64,000 nt of DNA from Rhytidiadelphus loreus (lineage: Eukaryota > Streptophyta > Bryopsida > Hypnales > Hylocomiaceae): NCBI GenBank assembly GCA_947034895.1, contig OX344762.1, forward strand, positions 13,831,501 through 13,895,500, written 5' to 3'. Positions within the stretch are counted from its first letter, which is position 1. Each line of letters starts with the position of its first letter. The position numbers were made by a program, and so were the translations under genes. Below the pieces are notes generated by a model that saw only the letters and a program-made list of their open reading frames with translations, made no database searches and had not been told where the DNA came from. Below, piece after piece: positions 22,165 to 35,780 of the stretch.

Positions 22165-24336
22165 AAAAAAACTTTAACTGTTCATAAATTTTGCTCAAAA
22201 TAGAGTTAATTTTGAAGGTCTCACTAATTTGTAACATGGATGTCAAAGGAAGGTTTAACTATAAAAAGTACAAAAGAAACACAACACCAAACTCCATCAA
22301 ACTCCAATATTGGTTCTTCAAGGAATTTCCTCTTGTATTTTTCTAAAACTTCAACTTTTGGTCCCTCATTTCACACACATTATGATTATCCCATAAAAGT
22401 TTTTGGTGTTTTTGGGCCCAAAACTGCTTTAGAGTACTTAAACCCATAGCAGTACTAAAATCTTTATCTTTATTTATTCATTAACAAATCCAAATGTAGG
22501 ATCCTTTAATTAACTTCTTAGTATACACTCTCCTAAAATTTCAGAATAAGAAACCTTATCAATTGCGAGATCAAGTCACTTGGATTTCTAAAAGAAGTGT
22601 TTTAAAAAATAATTAGTCTTCATTTCTTTGATGGAATTCCATCTCAAAAATATTCTTAAGGATGTCTAATTTTTAAGGGGGATATTTTTATTTTTTCTAT
22701 TTATTAATGATTTAAATGTCATTGTATTCATTTTCTTGAGATTTGTCACTTTCTCAATTCTCCTATTTAAAAAATTATTAGGGGCTTCATCTTTCTGGAA
22801 TATTACCTTCTTAGAGATCTAAACAATAATTAATTCTATTTTATTTCATTTTTTATAGTTGAATTTCTTGTTTCTAATTACTATTGGAAAAATCACCAAC
22901 ACTAGACTAAAACACAACAAATAGTACTGATTGTCAAGTGTTATAAGGAATCACCTTTAAAATATATTAAAATATATAAAACCAATTAGATTTTTTAGAT
23001 TTTAACAAGAATTCATAGAATTCAACCCCAAGGACTGGATTTTGAGCATCATTGGAATTTTGGGAATCTATTTTTGTCCCATGATTGTTTTTCTTTAATT
23101 TAAAAAAAAGGCAAAACTAGGTTTTTCTACCCTTCCTTCCATCATCCAATTTTGACATCTTTTTAAAACTAAGTGGGGCAAAAATCCATTGTATGGAGGG
23201 TTCAAAAGTAGGCAAATGTTCATTAGCATTGAATATTTTTATTATTTTCATCAAAAAATAAATCTTCCAAATTCTAGTATCTCTAGATATTTTAGTATAT
23301 CTTTATAGTGTGATAAAAAATTCTATTTTCTAATAACAATGCTTCAAAAACTGATCAAAATTCTAGAACTAAAAACCTTCAAATAAAACTTTCTTTGTGT
23401 TTTAAATATTGATCTACAAATTTAATAAAATTTGGATATGCTTCAAATTATACTTAAATATTTACAAATCTAACTCATATTTAGGGTACTCTAGTGACAT
23501 CATGTTAGGTATATTATTTTAACAATGATATATCTCTTTCATTAATTTTAAAGATAAATAATGTACAATCAATATTTTTGATATTCTCTTTTTCTAGATA
23601 ATTTTGAAAATGGTATATAGAGTAGTACTTCCTATCAAGGGCCATTTTGAATTTCTTTAAGTGTATTCTATAATAAAGAATGCAAAATTGATGGAAGATT
23701 TAAATGTACCAATTGTTCAATTCTTATATATCACATTTAAAATGTAAAAAATACAGTTTTTGTGGTTTGTTGTCACAAAGGGAAAATTATCTATTTCAAA
23801 ACTTTTATACTTATAATATATACAAATATAATATATATAAAATACATACCTTTTGAAATCTTATAGGGTTTTTTGTAGAATTTCCATTACAAGAACATTG
23901 GACTTGAAGAAGTTTTCACCCTTGTATTAATTATATCTTTATTTTTCCTTGTCTAAACATTAACTTTTGAAAATGTTAAGTTTCATAGGCAACCAAAAAT
24001 TTCAAAGTAGCATAGTTTGGGTAGTTGGTTGAACCAACTATGTTTATTGATTACACAATATTCTATTAATATCCATCATAACAATTTTAAAGGAAGTATC
24101 TTGAATTTTCCACAAGCTAATAGAGAAATAAATAAAATTTATCTTTTGCACAATATAAAGGAAATGCATAAAATTTCTTGTGTGATAAGGAACATATCGA
24201 AAACCTTCATGGTGTTTTATTTGATTGTAATTCTTGTATAATTTCATACCAAAATAAAACCATTCATTTGACACACAAGTATTGAAACTAACCTTGGGGT
24301 AGAATATGGCTAGTCAAACTAACTCTAATATATAGA

Positions 24337-24416
24337 GTACCATTGTTTTCATTCTTTCAGTGGTTTCATTTTGTACCATTTTAATGGAATACCGCCATTT
24401 TAACGAAATTGACCAT
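24337..24416. mobile_element. fragment of TA-flanked miniature element (family P)
   Basis: The stretch from taccattgttttcattctttc to ...accgccattttaacgaaattgacca is the reverse complement of 56535-56612. It keeps one end, followed by TA. Only one terminus is present, so the copy is partial. Confidence 0.7.
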
Positions 24417-26030
24417 ATAGGTATTGTTGCAAATTAGCTAAGAGCTAGAGAATTTGAGAATTATTAAGATTCATAGTTAACTTTCTTGATTTCACATGTA
24501 CCAAATTGCCATGAAATCAATTGCCAATTTCCACTTTCATTTCAAATTAGTTTGAAGTTTTAGAACCTAGAAAAGCCCAATTGTTGAATTGTTAGTCACC
24601 AACAAATGCGCATAATATTATGCCTCTTTCATGTTACTCTTGGGAACAAGCACTATGACTAACTAATTAAATAATGTTATGAATATAAAGTAATTGTATC
24701 TAATATCTTTCAAATAATCATTTGAGCATAGTTTGTACTGTTAAGCTATATAAGTTTTTGTTGGGCTTGGTTGTGAGTCAAAAAGGGATTCCATCTTTCC
24801 TTAACATGCATTCTTTAGATAATGTATGACTAAAACAATGAGTTTTCAAACAATTGAAAATAGATACATCCAAAATCAACGGCATAAGCTTTCATGAATG
24901 GATTAGTAGAAGTTCAGTACATTTTAAATTCAGTTCAGTAGAGGTTGGTTATAGAAATAGACCATATATAGCAAGGTGCAGTTTGCATCCATACCTTAAG
25001 TTAGGTTGTTTGTTTTGTTTGTCATGGTGAGATCTCCTAGACCATGCGTCCCTCAATGGCATTCTTGGTACCGTAGGAAATCTCTCTACAAGGAAGAGTG
25101 CGCAAACTTTGTTTTGTGGCATTTGGACCTACAATGAGAAAGTTAGTGAATTTCAAAGTTTTTTTGAATTAGAAAATTAGAAAATTACTTTTACTTTTAT
25201 TTTGACTATAGCATCAACAACACATGACACACTAGATAGTAAGGAAGGTGCACCCATCACCAACCGACACCCCATCAACACTCAGTTGGATGGCAAAAAT
25301 GCACTAGAAGCTAGGACTAATTTCCAAACATGAGTTCCTTGATTGCCGACCATCAATTCCTCCATTCTTTTCATGACACATTTGCTTGGTTGGAAGTGCC
25401 AAAGTGAACAAGAAGTAGTCCCTTAAATGAGCCGTTCTGGAAGAGTTTCCACATTGAACATGGGTCCAGATCAACTTTTGCCTTTCAAAATTCATAGTAA
25501 TTTCAATTTAAGTGATAAAATTACCAAATTTTGGCAATCCCCCTCTCATTTCCTTCAATGCACCTGTGGAAATATTTCCTTCACCCTACTATACTCCACA
25601 TCATGTCCCCAGTTGCTTATTTGGTCCCGGTTATGGGTGCTTCTACTATAGTACAGTCATGAAAGAGCTGGTCCTATCTTTGCTGATGTGGAAGTCGATA
25701 TAGCTGAGCTGGAATCCGTTGCCTGCCCTCTGCCTTGGCTGAGTTGGTTGGGTTCAGTTGTTTACGCCATGTATTTGACATGACGTCATGGGGTGTTTGC
25801 TGAATGTACTTCAACAGCTCCGTTGGGGGGCTGCCTGGTGGGGTTGTGTGTTTCAAAGTCCAAGTTCACAACTTCACACAATTGAACTCATGATTAATCC
25901 CAACCGGCACTCTATTTGTATTTGACCCATTTTGCGTCACTTTTATTATGTTAAATGGTTGGAGTATGTACTGGCTTGTGGTATTCATGAATATTGGGAT
26001 ATGGACTATGCAAGGGACTTCTGGAGCATA

Positions 26031-26342
26031 AGGTAGGAGGTCCACAAATCACCCATTTAAGAGCTGAAATTGGCTCCTCTTGAAATATTTTTCAGTAAAT
26101 ATTCCTTGAAAGACAAGAGGAATTGGCATTTAACCCAAGTCGTTTCATATTTTTTGGAGCTTTGTGGAATTAGTTATGAAAATTTGAAGTTGAAATGGCA
26201 TAAGGCTCTAAAATCACCCACCTCCTAAAATGTTCACTCTTTTTACATTGTGGAAGGCTATAGAAAAGCAGCATGTATAAATAGTGTATTTTTGAAGAGG
26301 TGGACGATTTTAGAGCTTGTGCACTTTTAGAACCTCCTACCT
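26031..26342. mobile_element. TA-flanked miniature element (family N, copy 1)
   Basis: The copy is 312 bases with ends aggtaggaggtcc... and ...aacctcctacct, and TA directly outside both (26029-26030 and 26343-26344). It aligns along its full length with 41421-41736. The interior contains a partial hairpin (ctctaaaatcacccacctcc against ggtggacgattttagag). TA duplications point to a Tc1/mariner-type transposase as the mobilising partner, but that is inference. Confidence 0.8.
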
Positions 26343-26447
26343 TATTGGTGATGAATAAAAAATTCACTTTGTGACCCGAGTGTGTTCCAACAAGCAATAC
26401 TAATTGATTCAACAAATGCTAAGCTTAAGCTAAACTGAAGGATAGTA

Positions 26448-27228
26448 AGGTAAACTAGTCTATTGTAGGCAAGTCACCTATGGTAATGAGTCTTGCATCA
26501 ACCTATGACAGACTTTTTTCAATAAATGAGATTTGGGCTAGATTAGGTTAACTTAGTGGCCTCAATCAATGTCTTGGGTGATGGTGATGGAGTGATTAAG
26601 GTAACTACACCTAAAATCATACAAATTAGCATGGTTCTCATTATTATATTGAAGAATTTTTTGTAGTGTTCCGAGTCTTGTTGGTAGTCAAAAAAGGGTT
26701 TCTTGAATCTCTCAAAATGCATTTTTTGGACACTAAATGAATAAACTATGAATTTTCAAAGTGCCAAAAATAGGGGTTCTTGAAACCGACTATAGACTCT
26801 CATAAACAACAAAAGAAATTTTTGGCAAAAATCTAGAGTGATTGATTTTAGAAAGTAGTCGAAATTAGGTGTAGTTACTTTAGTTAGTGATTGCACTAGG
26901 AACTTCTACCTTTTGATTGTAAATTCATCACAAGAAGTGACCTTTTTAGGCCTTCAAGTTGTGGCCATCAATTAGGAAATATTGTGATTGCTTTAGGTTA
27001 CAAAGATGACCATTACAGGTGCACTTTTGTTAGATTTGGTCTCTTTTGACCCAATTAGGCAATACACTTCAAAAATTCACAGTATAATCATACTTGTCAA
27101 AAAAATAAAACTTCAAGTACTCTCTCTATTTCTCACATTTATCTTTATATAGAATTTTTTTATTTATAGATTTCAACAATGCCAACAAGGCAAAACAATC
27201 ATTTTGCATGTCATAGGCTAGTTTACCT
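26448..27228. mobile_element. TA-flanked element with AGGTAAACTAG ends
   Basis: The left end aggtaaactagtctat matches the complement of the right end ataggctagtttacct, with TA on both sides (26446-26447 and 27229-27230). The element is 781 bases without a usable ORF. Its ends are shared with the 156-base hairpin at 8742 and, more loosely, with the element at 40114. Confidence 0.7.
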
Positions 27229-27317
27229 TAATTGTGTCTCCAATCCCAACCAGAATGAAGCACTTGTTTGAATATAATTCAACTATAAGGGGGAGGCACC
27301 TATTCCTATCACTTTAA

Positions 27318-28221
27318 CCCCTAAAAGACCAACTTGTTGAATTTGGCAATATAGAGATTTTAGGCAGGTATGTGTGATTGGAGATTTTCATGTTTTTGGC
27401 CCAAATTTTAATAGAAGTTGTGGACAAGGAATATCTTTAATGTGCACCAAAAATTCATGACATTTGGAAATATGAGTCAAAAGTTATGACCTAATGCATT
27501 ACTTTTTTTCATAAATGGGCAATCTGAGCAAATAAAAAAATTCACCTTTTTCTTAAACAAAAATTTGAAATTGGTTTTCTAGATTTATATATACATGGAA
27601 AGCTTTGAATCATTCCATTTTAATCAATGCACCAAAGAGTTTTAGTTTGTGGTTAGTTATGGATTCTCTACTCTAAAATAAACTTTGAAGTCTTTTATTT
27701 TACTCAATTTTCAATATTTTGGAAAACAAAATAAAATCATAGGATATAGTTTGTTTATTGCAGCATTGCAACCATTGGGATTGACATTTTTCAATTCCAT
27801 AATTGAATTCTCAACAATTTTGAATCATTTTCTACTTTCTATTTACTTTTTTTTTCCTATATGTTGTACAATTCCCAATGATTTGAAGTTTTTCAAGCAT
27901 ATAGACAACTTACCTTGAAGAATGAATCCAAAGAAGCATCACCATTTTGAACATTTTTTTATACAAATGTGAGCTTGTGAAGTGTAGCTACCCAATTTTT
28001 CGTAGGGCCCAAAAAAGGATTTTTGTGAATTCGAAACCTCATATCTTGCAATCCATGTGGTGGAAATTTTTGAAATTTTTTCCATGTGTTCTCAAGCCAA
28101 TATACTACAAGATTCTATGGTTACATGTGTCCAAATTTATTTTTCCAAAATTTGGTACTTGTATTAGAAATGGTAGATTCTGGATGTTTTTGGTGAATAC
28201 ATAGTCACAGCCCTTTAGGGG
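27318..28221. mobile_element. TTAA-flanked non-autonomous DNA element (copy 3)
   Basis: The element is 904 bases. The ends are CCCCTAAAAGACC and the complement of CCCCTAAAGGGC, with TTAA at 27314-27317 and 28222-28225. Its second half parallels 3560-4245. It is the best-preserved member of the family in this window. Confidence 0.78.
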
Positions 28222-28225
28222 TTAA

Positions 28226-30435
28226 GCAATTATGTAAACTTTGAGGTGGAATCAACAAAAATTAGGATGTGTTCTTTGAATATTGTATGAACAAATTATG
28301 AATTTTCAGAGCATTGATTACATGTATTGTATATCATTCTGTGGTAGATCTTAGGCTCTCACGTTCAAAATATAATGACTTATTCTATTATGCATAATAA
28401 GCCATATCATACAATTATTTGTGAAACTCAAAGTTCCTTATAAGGAAAATGATGAGGCACAATATTTTGTCATTTTTAGTTGTTGAGCATTCAACAAACA
28501 TGTTGGGAAAGTAAACAAAATAGTACAATTAACCAATGAGAAAAAATAAGAAAGTAAGCAAAATAGTAGAATTAATCAATGAGAAAAAATAAGAAGAGTT
28601 CAAAGTGTGCAATTGTAACTAGTTGGAGGAGTCTAAGCAAATACTTACTAATATAAAAATTGACGATGAATTGGATCTCATATAGTTGAATGTTAAGCTA
28701 CTTTAAGTACTAATATGGATGGATTCAAATTACACTATAGTTGTAATAATAATGTTATCATGCTTATCATTAATTGAAAATTGCAATTTATACAAATAAA
28801 GTCAATTATTTGTAATTTGTAACTACAACAATGTGCCCAAACCTTGAATTGAATGGTAGGCCATTTAAGTACTAAGTTAATATGTATGGATTCAAACGAC
28901 ACCACCATTGCATTATTGAATGATGTTCATTATGATATGAAAAGTTGCCTTTGAATAAGAGAGATATGAAAGTCAATCTTCCTATTAAATAGAAAAAGCA
29001 TATGACTTTTGTATCAAAAGAATCCAAATCTTCAAGAAATTCATTTGTTGAATGTATTGAGAACTACTCACCTAGCATGAGATCCTACAACTAAATACAA
29101 TAATACTTCATTATGTTTGGAGATAGAAAACCCAAAATTTTACATTTCTTTGTAATGTTCTAATACCAAACCCCTTAAGAATTTTTCTAAAATCCAAGGA
29201 TTCAAATACTAAGGGCTCATAACAACTTGGAGTCCCTATTTTCATTCTAACATAGTGAAAAAGCAAAACCAACACAAGACTTTTTCAAGTAGTATACACT
29301 AAAAGCACCCATCTTCTTCAAGCCACCCCTATTTTTAAAGTGAAGAATGAAAATGGGATGATCCTTAAATGAACCTTTAACAATTGAATGCATCAAGAAA
29401 AAATTGTCTTTGATTTCTACACATCTCTTTACAAGTTACAAGTAGACAGATTTTGGGAGACCTATAGTCACAAATAGGTTCACAAATAGGTGCCTATGCC
29501 CTGAATCTTTGAAAATTTATAAGTAATTCAAAAATGCTTGGAAAAATACAGAACCACTGTGTTTGGTTACACATCCATTTTTCTTTCTTTGAAAAATGAT
29601 CTAAAAATAATTCTGTCCATGGAAGCCAATGAAAAAGGCAGACCAGCCCTTAAATGGTCACTTTGAGAGCATTCTTCCTTCATACAATATTTTCCTTCAA
29701 ATCTTGTCCAATTTGACCAAGTAAGGAGTCTATCCTAATCAGCTTTCAAATAACTACAACCAAAAGTATGAACGTATTAGTGCATGTCCGTATTGTAAAA
29801 TAGCCCTGACTTAAGACCAATACATCATGTAAGCTTAAGCCAAAAGGCAGCTTAAGCCAAAAAGGCAATTTGAAAGCACAATACAGATTCCAAGAAATCG
29901 GGAGCAAACATGTGCCTAAATATAATTCTTGTGGAATGGAACTTACAAAAATAGCCACAGAAGAACTGTAACTTCTTGGTCGCTTCCACCGTCTTTGAGG
30001 TCACTTACAAAAAGCAAAGCAAGCAGGACAAAGAGACTACCGATAGCCTTAAATATCCATTAGAGACCACCATTAGAGAACTTTGAGCGATGTCAAAACC
30101 CAAATGTCTGCTTCGTAATCAACAGCATTTCCAATATGGCAATTTAAAGAAACTCATGTGCACCCTAAAACTCTTGGACTAAGTTCATTCACTACCCTCT
30201 TCATGTGAAAACGACAACTACTCTAGAATGGTACACTGCACTTGAGACAAGGAAGCCAAGATCAGCTCCGTCTCTCTGAACCTACAGGCACAACTAAGGA
30301 CTGTACAAATACAAATAGAGTAACGCATCTATGGCTCGTAGGACAAAAATGTGCGTGCCTACATGAACAAAGAACAACAAAGAACAACCTGGCACCAGGT
30401 GACTCAAGGCTCTGAAAGGAATATTTCAACTCAAT
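28226..30435. other. gene-free DNA and 3' flank of the GTPase gene
   Basis: AT-rich sequence with no recognisable gene. The last few hundred bases before 30436 should contain the 3' untranslated region and poly(A) site of the minus-strand GTPase gene. Confidence 0.45.
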
Positions 30436-33400
30436 CTAACGGTGATATTTGGGAGAACGTGGAATGAAGGCGCCCTCCTTTTTGAATGGAGATTGCTTGA
30501 AAGGCGAACTAGCAATTGGGTCATTCTTGCGGTCACGACTTGTACCCAATCGTCCGAGTGACCATGACAGAGTCGAAATGAAAATGACAAGGATGGCACT
30601 CAACAGACTGAAGTTGAAAACCACAATCGTGGAGAAACGCGCCAAGTCATGTTCAACCCAAGATTGAATCACCTTGGTCCGTGTGGCAGGGCTGAGGACC
30701 ACCCCAACGTCAGTGCCTCCCTTGCGAGGCTCAGCTTGAGCCCTGTCGAGGTGTTTCTGTGCAGCTGAAAAAGCAGCATACTTGAACCCAAAAGTGTAAC
30801 GAGGTCCTGGCCACAAGCATTTTCGAGACCACCATGTCCGGAACTTGAAAATATTTTTGTAGTTCATCTCGCACTCCTGCAGTGTGGAGCAAAATATAAG
30901 AATAAACTCATCATGCCAGTATGTCCAAAATGACTACCAGACATAAAACTCATAAGCTCAATGAAAAATTAGCCATGAACAGATTGAACTCCAGGGGGGT
31001 AAATAACCTGCATACGGAGCTCCCGGTAGGCTTCCTGGAGGGGATCATAACAAAATGCAGCCATCAACGCGGTATTTTTATTGAGGAGTCGACCATGCGT
31101 GTCCTGAATTTGAGCGTTCAAGTCTTTTCTTTTCTCTTCCACTCCGGCAGCTGATGTGTAATCCTTCAATGTCGTGGAAAAATCCTGAAGAGTTGTCTTT
31201 GCTAATTGATCCGCCTGCAAGTTGGCAAGTCACCAACAGATTGTTAGGAACATTAATCTAAAACGAGTTTACAGAACGCTTTCAAAACTATGAATATCCA
31301 GGACACGGAATAGAAAGGACAGCCTGCATGAACGTATTCTGCATGAATGGTATCGGCAATAGATATACAATGGCGTCTTGCTCGAGTCGTACTCTATGTT
31401 TAATCAAAAATCAAACGCACTAACCTTGGCAGAAAGAACTTCATCGTTGTCAGGAAATGGAGTGATATTGGCTACTGCTTCCTTGTATTGCAAAGCCAAT
31501 TTTGCTGACCGCATTGCAACATAAGCTAAAATCACCTTCTCATTCTCATCCTGCATATTCACAACAGCGTGAGTACAGCATTTTCTAAATAAACACTTAA
31601 TTCAATATAAGAAGTAATGTCGCAAGTATAAGGCCACACTGAAGCACTAGTATGGAGGAAGCGTACTTAGTAACCCTGAGAGGTAACAACATACCCGGAG
31701 CTTATCGAACTGCTTCTTGGAATATTGCAAACTTGTGTACATATGGAAGTCATATCGGTCATCCCCTGGGCCCACCCATGGGAGCCCTGCTGCCTTAACA
31801 AACATTTCAAAAGCCTCCTGTCCGACCTTTATGCCCTCCTTGTGAATGTCAAGAAGTCTTTTGGGAGAAATGGGTGCTTCTTCCTGTTTCTTATCGTCAT
31901 TCTGTTGATCATCACCCTGGGCTCCATAAACTCCCAAAACTCCAGTCTGGATGGTGCTTCCATATGCGTCTTGATAGGCTTTTTTAGCATTGCTCAAGAG
32001 AGTGGTAATTTTCTCAGAATTGATTAGCGACATCTTGTCGCATTTTGTTTGAATAGCGGACATGAATTGTGAGCGGGCTTCGTTGTACAAGTTGCTGCCA
32101 CGATGAGGGCCTACTAATGACTCATACCTGCCATAATCCACCACTTTCAACGTTAAGGAACATGACGAAGTCCTTGGAGTTGAAAAGAGCCTATCCTGCT
32201 GCATCACGCCCTATCACATGTCCTGCCATAGTTCAGAAATCACTCATAGTTTCTAATTAACAGTCAAAGATTGTGTAACAATGAAGACCCTTAAAACACA
32301 AAGAGAATTGATGTTGGTAACTGAGTTGTAGAGAAAGGAGCTGCTCACTGACCCTTGAAGAGCCTTGGATTGAGATTGCTTGCAGAGACGCTGTATATCA
32401 GCATCTCGCATTGGCAGCTGCAGCTCTTCCACTTCTCTCTCCGCCAATAATCGCAGGTCTTCTCCTAGCTCCACTAAGACTTGCTTCACACGACGCTCGT
32501 TCTCCTCTCTGAGGAATGAAATCATCGATACACGTTACTTTCAGTCTTACCAGGGAAATAAGGAGTCCAAGTTGACAAGGCACCATAACTCCCAAGACCT
32601 TTCTAAGCGCTCAATAGGATCGAGACCTCACTGTAAAATTCGAGCATTTACAAATCTAACATGGCTTGACAGAGTTGTGAAACTAGACCTGTATTTTGGC
32701 TTCATTCGACCAATCTTCGCACCAAGTTGGGCAATGCAGCTTGGACCAATTCGAGCTGTAGGAACTCCTACACAACGCTGTTTACAGTACTCAACAGCTT
32801 TGTTTTCTGCAAAAGCAAGCTTCTCAGTCCGGATGATCTAATGTTATGTTAAAAAAAAAAGAGGGAGAGAATTTTCCATACTTTGGATGCATTTTCCAGG
32901 ATGCTTAGCAAGTTACATTCTATCAATGATGAAAGGCATGATCTCTACACTAGTATGCACTATTTAAAAAATAATAAACACCCAAACTGAGATAAATTTT
33001 CCCACAAACGCACACGAATCTACATGCACATGGCTCGCTAACCGTCTCAGCATTACCTGCAGAAGACATAATATCTTCAAGCTCCTTGGTTGTGAAAGCA
33101 GTTGAGACCAGCAAATTCAAGGATTCATTTCGCTCAAGCTTTGCAAGAGCAGCATTTCCTGCTTTGCCTCTCGCTCCAGATGGCAACGTGGGGTTCTGCA
33201 TGGCCATTTGGAAATACTGGGCTCCTCCAGAAAAAGCTCCGTCGATCACAATCTCTGTTAAAACATCTCGCAATTTCCGTTCAGCATTCAAGGGAAAATC
33301 TTCATTGACGTAGTGCACAAGTAGGGGCAAGACTCCAACTAGAGTTTTCCCACTGAAACCACCTTTGGCTTTGAGCTTTCCGAAGACTACAGCTCGCAAA

Positions 33401-35777
33401 CGGTCGGCATCTGCCAGATAATTTGGGTGTAGGTATGAATAGAGTTCTGTGGGTGCCGCTAAGCCATCGCCTCCCACCTGAAGACTCACAGCAAAAGCAA
33501 CATTACCAACCGTTCTAAAATACTATTCTGAATCATGGTCTACACAACATTGGCTCATTAAATCAGCAATTCGCAGAACGATCTGAAACATATTTACCAG
33601 TTGCATTCAACAGAACAACAAACTAGCATGAAAACAACAACCAGTACCTCTTCTCGGAGTTTGTTCAAATCAGTTGGAGTCCGCATAGTTTGGCAGGTAA
33701 TTCCCTGGGTGAAAAGGGTATCTATGGTTCGGTCTCCACTGTGGGCATGAGCCTCTAAATATTTCTGAAGATGTTCCATAGGACTATGTGCAGAAACCTC
33801 CATATCAAACCCTTGGACCACCCAAGTGAGAGGAGGAAAGTCAAGAGTCTTCAGGAGGAGAAAGGGATCCATGTTGGATGGCGAAGAGAATTGCTGCTGA
33901 TCTGTACATGAAATGGATGCTCATTAGTGAAATCCGGACAATTGCATGCAGTGAAGGACTTCACAAAAGACAGCACTGACTTTTTAGTCGAACAGATGGA
34001 TGTCTCACCATAATACATCACGGCTACAAGAGATTCAAAGAGAGAGGTGTACGAACCAGATGAAGCCTCCGCAGTGTGAAGCCAATTTTGAAGATTAAAC
34101 ACTTGTGCTTGTTTAGCTAAATCAGCCAGAGCACTCACGGATTGTGCATCCCCTGCAACCAAAATAGCAACGAAATATGAAAAACAATCGCGAGCAAAGA
34201 CATCGATTCGAATATTACAGTAGTCATGACGCTATTGTGCATTGGTTCAATTGCTCCAGTAAGGAAAATTAGGAAGCATACCAATATCAAATTGGGTAGA
34301 CTAAGTTGCCTTCGAAACAGCTGTTACACCGTAACCGAAACTACAAGGACAGAGGAAGAGGTTCGATTTCAAGGTCTACACCTTGTAGCATACAAGATCC
34401 TCAAACTCAACAAAGTGGTTGTAAAACAACGACAACAACGTGATACATGAAGCTGGTGATTGAAGGCATGAAATCCTGATATCCAAGGGAGTTAAAGCTC
34501 GGAAAATATTTTAAAAGCCTGCGAGCACTCTACTCAGCAAGGCGTTCGAGACCAGCTATTGAGATGGCCAAAGCAGACCGAACCGTAACAACTAGATATC
34601 ATTACACCAATCGCGACGGATAAATCAACTGTGACAAGTTTCGCTAAGTAACGTGCCTGAACCCCAACATCTGTGGAAATGCTTAAAATTCAATTACTCT
34701 GTTAGATAGACCAGGGTTTAAGCCCTAAACCTATGAAGAGAAGTTACCTACTCACCAATGGTTCGAAGTGTATTGTAGATCAGATGAGAGCTCACGAGAG
34801 TTGCAATAGCGAAGATGCGGGCATCGTATGATCGAGTCGCACCCTCACCATAAAAGCCTTCAGTATCCATCAACACAATTCGTGAACCATCTTGACCAGT
34901 CATCTTCTCCCTGGGCACCACTCGTATCCATATTCCCCGTGTCTCGGGATCTGGTACAGCACCAACAGCGAATCCCTGAGTGGAGTTGAGCAGCACGTTG
35001 AGTAGGAAAGACTTCCCGCTGTATCATTCCCAACCAAGAGGATTAGTATGAAAGAATAAGACATGAGCAAACCAAGATCTCTGCTGAAATAGAAGAGATG
35101 CTTGTTAAATCACTCCTTCCAATATTCATCTTTGATGCGGTGATTCTCAAATGAAGTGGCAATCATCATTTCAGGGGTTCACCTTTGCCGTATATTCAAA
35201 CGGCGATTAATATTCCAAATTCTAGAAACCATGAATCCAAACCAATAGGTCAATTCGGAAGCCAATACTCACAGAATTGTCTCCAAATTCATTTGATAGG
35301 GCCGTAGATAACAAAATGAATTTCCAATTCCTATACTACGAATAGAGCCATTGCAGGAAACCTTGACGAAGAGGGAAAATAGAAGAGGAGCACAGATCAT
35401 GTACTAATTTGGAAGTTTTGAACGTAATGAAAAACCTAGCGACAAAAATCATACCCGTGGTATGGACCAACAACAGAGACGAAGGACAACGGCTCCTCAA
35501 TAGCAGCCAGTCGCTCAAGCACCATCTGATTAAGCTCCAGGTGATCGTGATTCGTTCCTGGCTTCAACAATTGCATCGTTCGGTCGTCGTCGATAGGAAA
35601 CGTCACCCTGGGCTCCACACTGATGTAATCGGAATCCGGCTCCACTCCGAGTCCGCCATTTGTGGTCGTTTCCTCCAATACAGCGTGTGCGGACAGAGAT
35701 TCAGGTAAACCGCAGACATTGTAATGACACGAGATGAGAAGCACCAGAACTAAGAGCATGCTCTTCATGGTGGCCAT
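30436..35777 (-). CDS. guanylate-binding-protein-like membrane GTPase
   Basis: Eleven exons join in frame to 976 residues: 35777-35455, 35018-34756, 34152-34009, 33901-33648, 33477-33043, 32837-32689, 32508-32353, 32127-31695, 31550-31425, 31214-31008 and 30876-30436 (TAG). Domain order: N-terminal hydrophobic signal (about residues 4-23); dynamin-superfamily GBP domain with G1 GPYHGGKS (104-111, split by intron 1), switch I TRG (134-136) and G3 DTEG (159-162); then a long helical region; then a membrane segment FSTIVVFNFSLLSAILVIFI (about 911-930); and a basic tail. GBP-family GTPases hydrolyse GTP and act on membranes. Plant members with this layout are poorly characterised. The G4 position, usually an RD pair after a W.hydrophobic stretch, reads LTWVVQGFDME, so RD is not evident. 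The start is ATG 35777, five bases after a good acceptor (gattag), implying a 5' untranslated intron. Confidence 0.92.
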
Positions 35778-35780
35778 TTC

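Larger units (their letters stand above)
20051..26030. other. gene-free AT-rich region
   Basis: No gene is recognised. The longest ORFs (for example 21527-21976 and 20206-20544 on the plus strand) are low-complexity and lack domains. Contained structures are an inverted repeat at 21818-22164 and a miniature-element fragment at 24337-24416, both listed separately. Confidence 0.5.

Noticed and set aside
31725..33313. Plus-strand ORFs across the GTPase gene
   Set aside because: They are antisense shadows of the minus-strand exons, whose domain content and junctions are unambiguous.
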